A DNA stretch of 31,998 nt from a virus. This document shows positions 1-8,034 of this stretch, piece by piece (the stretch's first letter is position 1; every line of letters begins with the position of its first letter). The stretch lies in IMG/VR virus record IMGVR_UViG_3300037070_001458, positions 1 through 31,998 of that record, one strand, 5' to 3'. The notes below the pieces were generated by a model. That model was not told where the DNA came from. It was given only the letters and a program-made list of their open reading frames with translations, and ran no database searches. The translations under genes and the position numbers were made by a program.

Positions 1-1323
1 GATCACCGTGGTCGAGGCCGGGATGGGGATGGTGGCGATCGACTTGGGGGTGGCGTTGGCGGTCGTTGTGGTGACCTCGATCCACGGCCAGGCCATGTCG
101 CCCTGGGGACCCTGCGGGCCTTGGACGCCCTGGATGCCCTGACTTCCGGGGACACCCTGTGCCCCAGCAGGACCCATCGGACCGGAAGGTCCAGCCTCGC
201 CTTGGACACCTTGAGAACCTGGTGACCCCGCCACGCCCTGGGAACCGGCCGGACCCATCGGCCCCGGAGGTCCCGCCTCACCGTGGATCGGCGTGGTCAG
301 GATCACCTGGGTGTTACCACCAGGGGTGAATGCTCTCGGACCGGTGCTGTCGTAGGTGACGCTGAGGATCGCCCAGTCGATGGGGTCGTCCTTCATGTCA
401 GGGACCGCTGTCAGCTTGTAGCGGTTCCAGGTGCTGAGTTGCCCCGACTCGTAGACGTAGACCTCATCCCCCACCGACATCTCGTTGAGGGTGACCAGAG
501 CCTGGCCGTTCTTGTCGTACACCGACGTGTAGATCTCGGTGTACTGCGTGGCGTCGAGGCTGTTGGCCTTGATGTACCCGTGGGCCGGGTTGGTGGCGGT
601 GACGCTCGTCTTCCACTCCAACGGAAAGGCCCCGGTCGAGGCCCCGGCAGCGCCAGTCTCACCCTGTGATCCTTGAGGGCCGATCTCACCCTGAGGACCT
701 GGAGGGCCTCCTGCTCCTTGGGCACCGGCAGGACCGACATCGCCCTGGGGACCCTGTGGTCCGACCTCACCCTGGGGGCCAGGCTCACCTGTCGAGCCTT
801 GAACACCTTCGGGACCCATGGGACCTGCTGGCGGTCGGCTGGTACCCCCACCCTGGCTGATACCCGCCGCCGACAGTCCGGTCGGCCCCGGCGTGAGCGG
901 GTAGGACGCCAACGTCAGGCTGGAGATGGGCAGCATGAAGTGGTCGCCCATGTCCACCGGGTTGTCGCTCAGCATGGCCAGGGCGTACTGGTTCACATCG
1001 CCGGTCTGCTGGAGGACGAGCACAGTGCCAGGCACCCCTGACGCCAGGGCCAGGCGGGCGTTGGCCCCCGTGTCAGTCGCCACCGAAACCATGACGAAGG
1101 TGGCCGCTTCCTGGTCCTCGGTGTCGAGATGGATCTCACCAGAAGGGAACCCCCCCGACGAGCGGGCCATGTCCGTCGTAGGCGAGAAGTTGAACGACAT
1201 GACGGCCCCGTTGGGCTGGCCCTCCAGGACGCCGACCCTCCCCTCCATAGCAACGAGGTAGTTGTTGAGGTCCTCGCCCCACAGAGGTTGACCGGGCTGA
1301 GGGAGAGGGGGAGTATCGGGCAT
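1..1323 (-). CDS. Collagen-like tail fibre or adhesin, C-terminus cut by window edge
   Basis: The frame is open from ATG at 1323 to the left edge (441 residues) with no stop. Residues 1-160 form a globular, probably virion-attaching head. Two Gly-X-Y collagen-like stretches follow (about 165-240 and 350-415), separated by a globular insert of about 110 residues. The sequence resumes as non-collagen Thr-rich sequence at the edge. Such triple-helix segments are common in phage fibres and receptor-binding proteins. The start overlaps the upstream gene stop in TGATG and has a GGAGG ribosome site inside a small hairpin. It is the last visible gene of the fibre block. The receptor is unknown. Fibre class is fairly sure, exact role is not. 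Confidence 0.85.
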   Translation of the reverse strand, partial: MPDTPPLPQPGQPLWGEDLNNYLVAMEGRVGVLEGQPNGAVMSFNFSPTTDMARSSGGFPSGEIHLDTEDQEAATFVMVSVATDTGANARLALASGVPGTVLVLQQTGDVNQYALAMLSDNPVDMGDHFMLPISSLTLASYPLTPGPTGLSAAGISQGGGTSRPPAGPMGPEGVQGSTGEPGPQGEVGPQGPQGDVGPAGAQGAGGPPGPQGEIGPQGSQGETGAAGASTGAFPLEWKTSVTATNPAHGYIKANSLDATQYTEIYTSVYDKNGQALVTLNEMSVGDEVYVYESGQLSTWNRYKLTAVPDMKDDPIDWAILSVTYDSTGPRAFTPGGNTQVILTTPIHGEAGPPGPMGPAGSQGVAGSPGSQGVQGEAGPSGPMGPAGAQGVPGSQGIQGVQGPQGPQGDMAWPWIEVTTTTANATPKSIATIPIPASTTVI

Positions 1324-1898
1324 CACGTACCTCCGTATGGGCCGACGCCGTATGGCCCGACTCCGTAGGACATCAGCATCTCGGGAACCTCGACCACCGT
1401 CCCCGGACTGCGGTCCATGATCATGTCGTCGTTGGGGAACGTCTCGATGCCGGTGATGCCGATGATCACGTCCTCGCCCTTGACCCGGCCTCGGATCTGG
1501 AAGCCCGACACCTCCCAGTACCGGTTGTCGTACCAGTAGATGTCATGCATCCGGTCCTGGCGCCACATGTCGGAGGGGCTGGTGTCGGTCAACTGGTTCC
1601 CATGCACCTCGGTGACGGAGATACCAGCCTCGTACATGTTGCGAGCCGAGACAGCACAGCGCATGCGCTGAGTGGGGCGGCGACCTTCAGGGGCGTAATC
1701 CTCCACGGCCTCCATCTGGTCGATCCACAGGATGGGGATGCGGATGCCCTTGCCATAACGGCGGAACCCCTCGTCGTAGACGCTGTCGTACTCGGAGTTG
1801 GTGGCGTCGAAAACGTGGTACAGCAACGCCTCACCGATGTCCTTCTGGTACCTGGTGAAGTGCTTGAAGACCTGGTTAACCTCGCGACGTGGGTCCAT
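1323..1898 (-). CDS. Virion-associated protein of unknown function with Gly-Pro-Tyr-Gly tail
   Basis: This 191-residue protein is not one I can name. It is rich in aromatic and charged residues (Tyr-Asp-rich N-terminal half, RYGKGIRIPILWID segment near residues 47-60). Its last 12 residues contain two copies of a GVGPYG unit, visible in the DNA as a direct repeat at about 1330-1368. It starts with ATG in a TGATG overlap with the Ig-like gene upstream and ends in a TGATG overlap with the collagen fibre, so the three are probably translationally coupled. The context (fibre block, late strand) suggests a connector, baseplate or fibre-attachment component. I infer only that it is structural. Confidence 0.8.
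   Translation of the reverse strand: MDPRREVNQVFKHFTRYQKDIGEALLYHVFDATNSEYDSVYDEGFRRYGKGIRIPILWIDQMEAVEDYAPEGRRPTQRMRCAVSARNMYEAGISVTEVHGNQLTDTSPSDMWRQDRMHDIYWYDNRYWEVSGFQIRGRVKGEDVIIGITGIETFPNDDMIMDRSPGTVVEVPEMLMSYGVGPYGVGPYGGT
1326..1339 (-). promoter_or_regulatory. Ribosome site in hairpin loop before the collagen-like fibre
   Basis: On the minus strand the sequence reads CATACGGAGGTACG, five bases before ATG at 1323. TAC/GTA arms flank the GGAG core, with one mismatch in the outer pairs. It lies inside the Tyr-Gly-rich 3' end of the upstream gene. It belongs to a recurring hairpin type also seen at 2832 and 15998. Confidence 0.5.
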
Positions 1899-2230
1899 CA
1901 GGTCACCGAGAAGTTCACGGTGTTGGAGAGGGCCTGCCCAGGGTTGCGTACGCCGACCGAGATGGTCCCAGCTCCACCGTCATCACGCATTTTGACGAAC
2001 GCTGTCGTGCTCACCACCGAGGCTGAGGTGAACGTCGTCGGCAGCGGGTTGAAGGCTGCGTAGATCACCGTGGAAGCGGTGAAGCCGGTGCCGTTCACCG
2101 TCAGGGTGATCGGCAGGGTCGCCCTCACCGCTGGTCCAGGGGGGCTGAGGCTGGAGACAGTCGCTGTCGATGCCGAACCGGTGATGTCACCGGCCTGTCC
2201 ACTGCGCCAGCCTCCTCCTACGTACGCCAT
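1898..2230 (-). CDS. Small Ig-like (IPT/TIG-type) domain protein
   Basis: The 110 residues form mainly one beta-sandwich domain. After a 20-residue Gly-rich start, the segment from about residue 28 to the end reads like an IPT/TIG Ig-like fold: a Ser-Leu-Ser-Pro-Pro opening, a TVNGTGF motif, then alternating beta strands ending in VRNPGQ and VNFSV. Such domains decorate phage virions and bind surfaces weakly. Both ends are TGATG stop-start overlaps (2230 and 1898). It could be a decoration or fibre-associated protein. The fold call is by motif only. Confidence 0.75.
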   Translation of the reverse strand: MAYVGGGWRSGQAGDITGSASTATVSSLSPPGPAVRATLPITLTVNGTGFTASTVIYAAFNPLPTTFTSASVVSTTAFVKMRDDGGAGTISVGVRNPGQALSNTVNFSVT

Positions 2231-2829
2231 CAGCGGTAGTCCTTCTCTCGTTGCGCCGCCAACAGGTTCTTGTGGTACTCGACCGGGACGTACATGTTGG
2301 GGTTGAGGTGGTGGGCTGCGGCAACCCGGTGCTGACCCCCCGCCAGCATCGGGCGGGGGTCACCTGTGCGCTTCTCGTATGCCTCCATCCCCAGCGGGAT
2401 GGGGTGCTCGACGCCGTGCTCCTTGATGTGCTCGATCATCGGCTTCTCGTAGCCGGAACGCCCTGGTTGCTGGGCCTCGCGGAGCTTGCGCTCACGCATC
2501 TGGTCGTTCGTCTCGGGCTGGAGGAGTTCACCACGGAGCCGAGTACGGACAGACCGTTTCCACTTGACAGCCAGGCCGTTCTCATCCCAGCGGACAGGAT
2601 TGTTCGGCTCCTGATCGGTACGCCGTAGACGATCGGTCCACTCACCAGCTCGGGGGTCGGTGCCCAGGTCTTCCCTCGGACCCATGCCCTTGCCCATTTG
2701 GTAGTACTGGCCCGGACCACCCTTGTGCAGCATGCGGTCGCCCTCCACCGGGGCGTAGTTCTCCACGATCTCCTGTGGCGTCATGAACAGCTTGAGCTGG
2801 TCAGGATTGATGTTCTGGTGGGCAGACAT
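2230..2829 (-). CDS. ParB-like-fold protein within the fibre operon
   Basis: The C-terminal third (residues about 140-190 of 199) resembles a ParB/sulfiredoxin-type domain: IEHIKEHGVEHPIPLG, then LAGGQHRVAAAHHL, matching the G-x-HR-x-AA signature of ParB-like nuclease domains. The N-terminal part is charged and unrecognised. An earlier in-frame ATG at 2874 would add 15 residues and overlap the neighbour. I chose ATG 2829 because CGAGGT lies seven to eight bases upstream in a hairpin loop. In phages such domains occur in nicking, DNA-modifying or regulatory proteins, and here the gene sits among structural genes. Activity cannot be read from sequence. It may be a capsid-associated or packaged protein. 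Confidence 0.75.
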   Translation of the reverse strand: MSAHQNINPDQLKLFMTPQEIVENYAPVEGDRMLHKGGPGQYYQMGKGMGPREDLGTDPRAGEWTDRLRRTDQEPNNPVRWDENGLAVKWKRSVRTRLRGELLQPETNDQMRERKLREAQQPGRSGYEKPMIEHIKEHGVEHPIPLGMEAYEKRTGDPRPMLAGGQHRVAAAHHLNPNMYVPVEYHKNLLAAQREKDYR

Positions 2830-2831
2830 GG

Positions 2832-2845
2832 CATACCTCGGTATG
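2832..2845 (-). promoter_or_regulatory. Ribosome site in hairpin loop before ParB-like gene
   Basis: Minus-strand CATAC-CGAG-GTATG is a perfect five-base-pair inverted repeat with the ribosome-binding core GAGGT across loop and stem, two bases upstream of ATG at 2829. It supports that start over the ATG at 2874. Confidence 0.55.
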
Positions 2846-2854
2846 GAGCGTAGA

Positions 2855-3196
2855 TCACCCGCCCCTGGTGCCAAGAGTGTTCCAGTTGATGTCCTGGCCG
2901 TTTCGGCCCCACTCCTCGCGGGTGTAATACGCCGTCTCCACCTTGCGTTCGAAGTACGGATTCGGCTCAGAGGGGTGAGTTGACAGTGGGATCGTGTAGT
3001 TCTCGGGGTGGAGCAGTTGCTCGATGGCCGTCCGCTTGGGCTTCCAGGGACTCTGGCTGTAACGGTGGTATGGGTTCTGGCGCAGGTGATAGGCCGGGTT
3101 GTACGTGTCGAGCTGCTGGCTCCACCAGCCGTGGCGCCACTGGTCCCACTCAGGGGTGTGGCTGCTCACCTGGACAGGCCCCCAACCGTCGTTCAT
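2855..3196 (-). CDS. Hypothetical late protein rich in Trp, Tyr and Pro
   Basis: This 113-residue protein is not recognised. It is unusually aromatic (about eight Trp and eight Tyr), with segments such as PEWDQWRHGWW near residues 16-26 and Asn-Pro-Tyr motifs around residues 42-48. There are no membrane segments or cysteines. The start is ATG 3196, giving an ATGA overlap with the stop of the 600-residue repeat protein. GTG at 3202 is possible but would overlap more. It lies in the fibre block and is probably a virion component. Function unknown. Confidence 0.75.
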   Translation of the reverse strand: MNDGWGPVQVSSHTPEWDQWRHGWWSQQLDTYNPAYHLRQNPYHRYSQSPWKPKRTAIEQLLHPENYTIPLSTHPSEPNPYFERKVETAYYTREEWGRNGQDINWNTLGTRGG

Positions 3197-4995
3197 GGCC
3201 ACACCAGTTCGGCGCCGCAGTAGACACGGTCGACAAGCTGTGAGCCGAGGTACAAGGCATCGGCGTAGTTGAGCACGGTGATACCAGCCGCAGGTTGGAA
3301 GTCCTCCACCCTGACCACGGCCATGATGGGGACCGTTCGCTCAGGCTCAAAGCCCTTCCTCCGGTTGACGGGCATCGTCACCCCGGTCACAGCGGTGGGA
3401 ACAACCAGGTCGTCGTGATAGCCGAACTTGTTGATGACCTGGGTCATGTCGGCCACCGCGGGCACGGTCAGCGCGAGTTCCTTGCGGTGGATGAGCGATG
3501 TCAGGGTGACCACGGCTATGGCGGGGACGACCAGTGTCGCCTGGTGGATGCCGAGCGATGCGGTGGGGACCGTGGCGTCCCCGATGGCGGGGACGACGTT
3601 GATGAGGTTGTGATAGTCGGCCTGGTTGGTGGGGGTGCTGACGAGCGCCACGATCGGGACGGTCTTGACCGTCTCGTCGTAGTGCCCTGCCGTCGTTTGG
3701 CTGTCGGTGTGGTCGATGTACGCCACGATCGGCACCGTGAGCTGGAACGCTGGCGCTATCTCTTTGAACTTGGCCTGCTGAGTTGGTGCTGAGACAACGG
3801 CGATGCCAGGAACAGCGACCAGGACAAGCTCGCGGACCTTCCGGCTCTCGGTGGGAGCTGTGACATCAGCGACGGCAGGGATGGTGAGGCCGGTGTTGCT
3901 CTTCCAATCGACCTGCTGAGTGGGTGCTGTGGCATCAGCGAGGGCTGGAACAGTGAGGGAGAGTTCTCGGCTCTTCCGAGAGTCGGTCGGTACTGTGACA
4001 CCAGCAACGGCGGGTATCACCAGGCCCGTCTCGTTGTAGTTGGTGATGGGAGCGCCGGGAACATTGACGTTGTCGATGTAGGCATCGGATGCCGATTCGG
4101 CACCGAAGTACCCGGCCGAGAAGTGGACCGCTACAGCGCTGATGCTCCAATTGGGAATGGCTGTCGTGGCGAAGTTCGTCCACGTCACACCGTCGGGTGA
4201 CGTGTCGTAGAAGATCGTCCCGCCCGACTCACGGAAACGCCACCATGCATGAGTCGTCGGGCTGTAGGTAGTCGAACCTGCATTGACGACCCCGCCGACA
4301 GTCTCCTCCTTGACGGCGTACAAGGATGTCCCCGATGTCTGGATCTCAAGGGTGTCGAAGGAGCCGGGAGGAGCCTGACGAATGATCTTGAAGAACACCT
4401 CACGGGTGGTCCCGGCAATGGTGGGACAGGTCACCTTGGCGTAGACCGACGAGCCGGTGAGGTCATATGCCTGCCCTGTCTCCAGACCGGTCTGAAACTC
4501 CGGGTAGGCCGAGGTGACCGGGATCTTGACCCGACCACCGGAACCCGAGTCCCACACCACCGCTGCCGCCGAGTCCTTCCACACCACCGTCTTGTCGACT
4601 GATGTGTCGAACGAGTCGACCAAGGTGGCGACCTTGGGATTGGTGTGGGTGTACGTCTGAGTGGGAGCCGTGACGCCAGCAGTGATCGGAACGACTGTCG
4701 CTGTCAGCTCACGGAACTTGAGCAGGTTGGTCGCCGTGGCATCAGCAATGGCCGGTATCGAGAGCGCAGTGTTGCTCTTCCAATTAGCCCGGTTAGTCGG
4801 TGCGGTGGCATCGGCAACAGCCGGTATCGAAAGTGCAGTGTTGCTCTTGTAGTTGGCCTGTTGTGTAGGCGCTGTGGCATCGGCAACAGCCGGGACAACG
4901 AGGCCCGTCTCGTTGTAGTTGGTACCGGCCGCAGCCGGAAGGACCGCCTTGGGGAGGTGTGGTGCGACCGGGAAGCCGCGTCCCAGGATCGCCAC
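3193..4995 (-). CDS. Large repeat-containing virion adhesin with central lectin-like domain
   Basis: This 600-residue protein begins with GTG at 4995, preceded by AGGTAGGT. About 15 short degenerate repeats of 20-27 residues follow a pattern like VPAVADATAPT plus a polar linker. Four lie in residues 26-116 and about eleven in 319-565. Between them residues about 125-315 form a concanavalin/LamG-like beta-sandwich: a DSFDTS start, WWRFRESGGTIFYDTSPDG strand-turn motifs and an AYIDNV end. The C-terminus has the LYLGS..VDRVYCG..LVWP motif common at the end of phage tail proteins. It is probably a tail or fibre protein that displays a sugar-binding domain on repeat stalks. Carbohydrate binding is inferred from the fold only. 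Confidence 0.85.
   Translation of the reverse strand: MAILGRGFPVAPHLPKAVLPAAAGTNYNETGLVVPAVADATAPTQQANYKSNTALSIPAVADATAPTNRANWKSNTALSIPAIADATATNLLKFRELTATVVPITAGVTAPTQTYTHTNPKVATLVDSFDTSVDKTVVWKDSAAAVVWDSGSGGRVKIPVTSAYPEFQTGLETGQAYDLTGSSVYAKVTCPTIAGTTREVFFKIIRQAPPGSFDTLEIQTSGTSLYAVKEETVGGVVNAGSTTYSPTTHAWWRFRESGGTIFYDTSPDGVTWTNFATTAIPNWSISAVAVHFSAGYFGAESASDAYIDNVNVPGAPITNYNETGLVIPAVAGVTVPTDSRKSRELSLTVPALADATAPTQQVDWKSNTGLTIPAVADVTAPTESRKVRELVLVAVPGIAVVSAPTQQAKFKEIAPAFQLTVPIVAYIDHTDSQTTAGHYDETVKTVPIVALVSTPTNQADYHNLINVVPAIGDATVPTASLGIHQATLVVPAIAVVTLTSLIHRKELALTVPAVADMTQVINKFGYHDDLVVPTAVTGVTMPVNRRKGFEPERTVPIMAVVRVEDFQPAAGITVLNYADALYLGSQLVDRVYCGAELVWP
3301..4041 (-). repeat. Degenerate tandem repeats, C-terminal block of the 600-aa protein
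   Basis: This stretch encodes about eleven units of 20-27 residues built on a hydrophobic VVPAIA-V(T/S)-APT core and a basic/polar spacer ending in Arg-Glu-Leu or similar. The same unit occurs four times at 4648-4920. Units differ at many positions, so this is old protein-level repetition rather than recent slippage. Confidence 0.8.
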
Positions 4996-5030
4996 GGGAA
5001 CCTACCTAGCTCGTCCTATCTGACCCACAC

Positions 5031-5531
5031 CTATTCCTCCCAACATATCCAGCACAGGGCGTTGACCGCTGCTGCTGCTGTCACCCTGATACGCACGATC
5101 GTGGAGATCGGGATCTGCGGCTCCTGGCCGAGAGGGAACTGGTAGACGTACGCCCCGGTCGGCTGGAGAAAGAGGGTGTCGTACATCTTGACGGCGGCGA
5201 CCGAGCCTTCACCGGTCGAGGTGTAGCCAGTGCCAGTCGTGCCGAGGGAGAGTTGGGAGGCCAGACCCTCACCTTCGGCGTTCTGGGGGACGAGGCCCGC
5301 GGCGACGTGGGCGGTGACGGTGGCGGCGATGGCGGCGGTCGAACACAGTTCCCACTGGGGACCGGCCGCAGCCGCAGCGCCGTTGGTCGACACGCCCCAG
5401 GCGATCAGCTTGATCCGCTGTGTCGCCGGGGTCTGCAACTGGAGCATCGTCTTGATGGCCGTGCCGGTGGTGACAGCCAACTGGGCGGCGGTCGTGGGCA
5501 TCGGCCCGTTGTGGGCCTTGTACTGCCTCAT
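5031..5531 (-). CDS. Conserved-type phage structural protein (beta-rich)
   Basis: The protein is 166 residues. Its layout matches a family I recall from actinobacteriophage virion gene clusters: an N-terminal TGTAIKTMLQLQTPATQRIKLIAWGVS segment, an Ala-rich centre, then YQFPLGQEPQIPI and an R-I-R-V beta strand before Trp-Cys-Trp-Glu-Glu. The family has no firmly known role to me. A minor tail, decoration or fibre function fits. ATG 5531 has only a weak ribosome site. A 35-base gap separates its stop from the GTG start of the repeat protein, and no signal was seen there. Recognition is from memory of conserved motifs. Confidence 0.8.
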   Translation of the reverse strand: MRQYKAHNGPMPTTAAQLAVTTGTAIKTMLQLQTPATQRIKLIAWGVSTNGAAAAAGPQWELCSTAAIAATVTAHVAAGLVPQNAEGEGLASQLSLGTTGTGYTSTGEGSVAAVKMYDTLFLQPTGAYVYQFPLGQEPQIPISTIVRIRVTAAAAVNALCWICWEE

Positions 5532-5548
5532 GTTCGATCACACTACTT

Positions 5549-5758
5549 TCACCATTGAGATGCACGCTGGATGGCTTGGCTGACGACGAAGGGAACACCA
5601 GCAGCGAAGGCCGCTACGACCGTCACCGTCAGTTGTGGAGTGACGGCATACGTGTCGAGCGGGGTCGAGCCGTCGTAAACCCGGAACTCGTAGATGTCGC
5701 TACCAGCAGCCGGGGACTGGAGTCTCAGATCCCACTCAAGCTCGGTGTAGCCAGCCAT
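5549..5758 (-). CDS. Small beta-rich virion-associated protein
   Basis: The protein is 69 residues, opening with YTELEWDLRLQSPAAGSDIYEFRVYDG, a pattern seen as a short beta-domain beside lectin-like phage proteins. A 13-residue hydrophobic stretch (TVTVVAAFAAGVPFVV) lies near residues 44-59 and is too weak for a confident membrane call. It starts three bases after the stop of the 559-residue lectin-like gene, with a GGGGT ribosome site inside that gene, so the two are very likely coupled. It may be an accessory subunit of that protein. Function unknown. Confidence 0.7.
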   Translation of the reverse strand: MAGYTELEWDLRLQSPAAGSDIYEFRVYDGSTPLDTYAVTPQLTVTVVAAFAAGVPFVVSQAIQRASQW

Positions 5759-5761
5759 CGC

Positions 5762-7441
5762 TCACAGACCCCATTTGCGGGCGAGGTACGTCTCGACATT
5801 GATCCGGTCAGCCGTCACGGCCGACCCCCACCAGACGATCTCGGCGATCGCCCCCTGCCACGAGTAGTCCGCGGCTCCACCGGGGCTGAATCCACAGTTG
5901 TAACCGATCCTGATGTCATTGATGCTGAAGGTGCCGGTAGCTGCACTTCCCGAGACTCCGGTCCCGCTCGATGTCGTGATGGAGGAAGCCTCTACGCCAC
6001 CGACGAACAACCGCACATTGGGATCGAACACCGCCGTGACGACACACCATGTGCTCATGTGCTGAGCGCTGTAACTGGGCATACCGGCGATGACGCCGTT
6101 GTGGAATGCGCCGACCGGCGGTCCTATATTGCTGCCGTGGGCCATCTCGACGGCGAAACCGTCAGCGGAGTAGTCCCACGCACCAGTGTTGCGGGCCGAG
6201 AAGGAAGTTCTTGTTCCCCAGCCATCAGCGTCGGTGTTCTTCATCACGAAGCTCACCGAGGCTGTGGTGCCGGTGAAGAACGCTGACCCGACGGTGTAGT
6301 CGAAGTGCGGCGTCGTAGAGGTCGAGTCGAACGAGTACACCGACATCCCGTTCAATGTCTCGGTACCGAGAGTGGGCCGGTAGGTCGATGTGGACTGAGT
6401 GCCGTGACGGCTGTTGCCCGACGAGTCGTTCCATTGGGCCGTGGTGTTGCCTGCGCTATCGCTCTTCCACCAGCCGAGCAGGCCAGTGAGACTGGCCGGG
6501 GTGAAGGAGCCAACACTGGGGAGGGCGGCGGCGGAGAAGTTGTCGAACGTCGATGTGTCCGTGTTGCAGTACAGCCCGGCGTAGCTCTGGGTGGTGAACG
6601 TCGAGTCGCCACTCGCCGTCACTCGCAGCGTGCCACCGACGTAGAGACGCAGGGTCGTGCCTTCTGCTTCAAGCCGAATCGTGCCGGTGAACGGCGGGGA
6701 CAACGATCCGCCCGTGTTCAGCGACGTGAAACTGCCTGACACGAACTTGCCGATCGTGAACCAACTGTTGTTGGCGTCGAAGAAACCGACGTAGCAGTTG
6801 GCTGAGTTGTCGCCCGCACCGCGCACTGTGACGGCCGAGTAGTTGCCGCCGGTCTGACCAATGACATCGACCTGGCTGTAGTGGTCGGCCGAACCGAGGT
6901 CGGTGAGTGCTGTGGCGAACTCGTTGCCCGACGAATCGTGTACGGCCTTGTTCGATGTGATGTGCCAGTTGGGGCCGGTCCAGTTGGAACCGAGACCGGG
7001 CGACGACGTATTCGTCCGATTGAAGTCGTCGGTGAATACAACAGGACCAACAGGAGCGGCAGCAATGGCGACGGCGTCAGAGCCGTTCTCGTCGTCCCAC
7101 ATCCGCCCCACCGAGAAGTCGGCCGTCGTCTTGCCTGACGGAGCAGTCAGCAGCGCCGTCGTCGGCTCACCCCCGGCGGCGATGTTGGACGACGTGGCGA
7201 CGTAGACCGGATCGCCACCGCCGGAACCGACAGCGACGGGCAGCCACGTCGAGTCGGTGCTCTTCTTGTAGTACAGCTTCGGCGTGATCGTCACGTCGGC
7301 GGTCGTGTCGATGACCGTCCGTAGTCGGGCATTCGTGGCGAGAGCGAGAGAGGCGTTGGTGTCCTGGGCGGCGAGCCAAGTGGCTGTTGTCTCACTGCCG
7401 TCGTCGTTGCGCCAACGGAAGCCTTCTTGGGTGACCGCCAT
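5762..7441 (-). CDS. Tail fibre-like protein with two LamG/concanavalin-type lectin domains
   Basis: In this 559-residue protein residues 1-70 carry GFRWRNDDGSETTATWLAAQDTN, a module I recognise at the N-terminus of many phage surface proteins and likely used for virion attachment. Residues about 135-310 form a first beta-sandwich (FTDDFNRTNTSS start, STFDNFSAA end) resembling glycoside-binding LamG/DUF1349-like folds. Residues about 315-559 form a second LamG-type domain (LTGLLGWWKSDSAGN, WNDSSGN, GAIAEIVWW, ETYLARKWGL). Both are expected on the virion surface binding host glycans. ATG 7441 follows the upstream stop by four bases. Lectin folds are assigned by motif; the ligand is unknown. 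Confidence 0.85.
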   Translation of the reverse strand: MAVTQEGFRWRNDDGSETTATWLAAQDTNASLALATNARLRTVIDTTADVTITPKLYYKKSTDSTWLPVAVGSGGGDPVYVATSSNIAAGGEPTTALLTAPSGKTTADFSVGRMWDDENGSDAVAIAAAPVGPVVFTDDFNRTNTSSPGLGSNWTGPNWHITSNKAVHDSSGNEFATALTDLGSADHYSQVDVIGQTGGNYSAVTVRGAGDNSANCYVGFFDANNSWFTIGKFVSGSFTSLNTGGSLSPPFTGTIRLEAEGTTLRLYVGGTLRVTASGDSTFTTQSYAGLYCNTDTSTFDNFSAAALPSVGSFTPASLTGLLGWWKSDSAGNTTAQWNDSSGNSRHGTQSTSTYRPTLGTETLNGMSVYSFDSTSTTPHFDYTVGSAFFTGTTASVSFVMKNTDADGWGTRTSFSARNTGAWDYSADGFAVEMAHGSNIGPPVGAFHNGVIAGMPSYSAQHMSTWCVVTAVFDPNVRLFVGGVEASSITTSSGTGVSGSAATGTFSINDIRIGYNCGFSPGGAADYSWQGAIAEIVWWGSAVTADRINVETYLARKWGL

Positions 7442-7445
7442 CTAC

Positions 7446-8015
7446 TCAGGTGATCTTGACGGCGATCGAAACGTCGAGGGTGTCGGTGGCGACCAGAGTG
7501 CGAGGCGTCGACAGGGCGACGAAGGCGACGAACTTGCCTGACGTGGTGTTGTTGGTCGACGTGGCCAGGACGAGGTTGGACACTGGCGCCCAGGTGCCGC
7601 CGGTAGCCGAGAACGTCTTCGTCGTGGAGAGCGTCTGCTGGGAACCGGAGGCATCGGCCGGGGCGCCGAAGTCGGTGTTGCCCACCGTCCACGTCACCGC
7701 CGAATAGTTGAAGGTGGCGGTCAACTCAGTGATCCCTGGAGTCGTCAGGGAGGCCGTCTCCGTGGGGGTCCCGGCGCCGTACAGGCGCCCGTAGAGGGTG
7801 ACCTGCTTGGTCTGGGCACGGAAGTACGTGTTGAGCAGTTCGTCTTCGCCCTCGTTGACGAGGTCGTTGTCCGACCAGATGCGGTCGTTGAGGGCCTGGA
7901 TGTAGTCGGGTGAGGCGACAGGGATCAGCAACTCCCCGATCCCATTGCCCCAGATGAGGCACCGCTCGTCATCGACCGTGCGATGATGAGCGAAGCGGTA
8001 GGTGGTTGCCTTCAT
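7446..8015 (-). CDS. Beta-rich structural protein, possible tail or fibre component
   Basis: This is a 189-residue protein. The N-terminus (RFAHHRTVDDERCLIWGNG) is followed by a helical section containing DRIWSDNDLVNEGEDELLN, then a long Thr/Ser-rich beta region to the C-terminus (TLDVSIAVKIT). I recall similar proteins from actinophage structural clusters but no defined role. The start is ATG 8015 with AAGGAG about ten bases upstream, and the ribosome site overlaps the stop of the 57-residue gene upstream. It lies between the small collagen-bearing protein and the lectin-like protein, so a fibre or baseplate role is likely. Confidence 0.8.
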   Translation of the reverse strand: MKATTYRFAHHRTVDDERCLIWGNGIGELLIPVASPDYIQALNDRIWSDNDLVNEGEDELLNTYFRAQTKQVTLYGRLYGAGTPTETASLTTPGITELTATFNYSAVTWTVGNTDFGAPADASGSQQTLSTTKTFSATGGTWAPVSNLVLATSTNNTTSGKFVAFVALSTPRTLVATDTLDVSIAVKIT

Positions 8016-8020
8016 GGCCT

Positions 8021-8034
8021 GATATCTCCTTATC
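8021..8034 (-). promoter_or_regulatory. Ribosome site between GATA/TATC arms
   Basis: Minus-strand GATA-AGGAGA-TATC places the AGGAG core in the loop of a four-base-pair inverted repeat, five bases before ATG 8015. It includes the TAA stop of the upstream small gene. The weak stem makes this the least certain of the hairpin-type sites. Confidence 0.4.
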
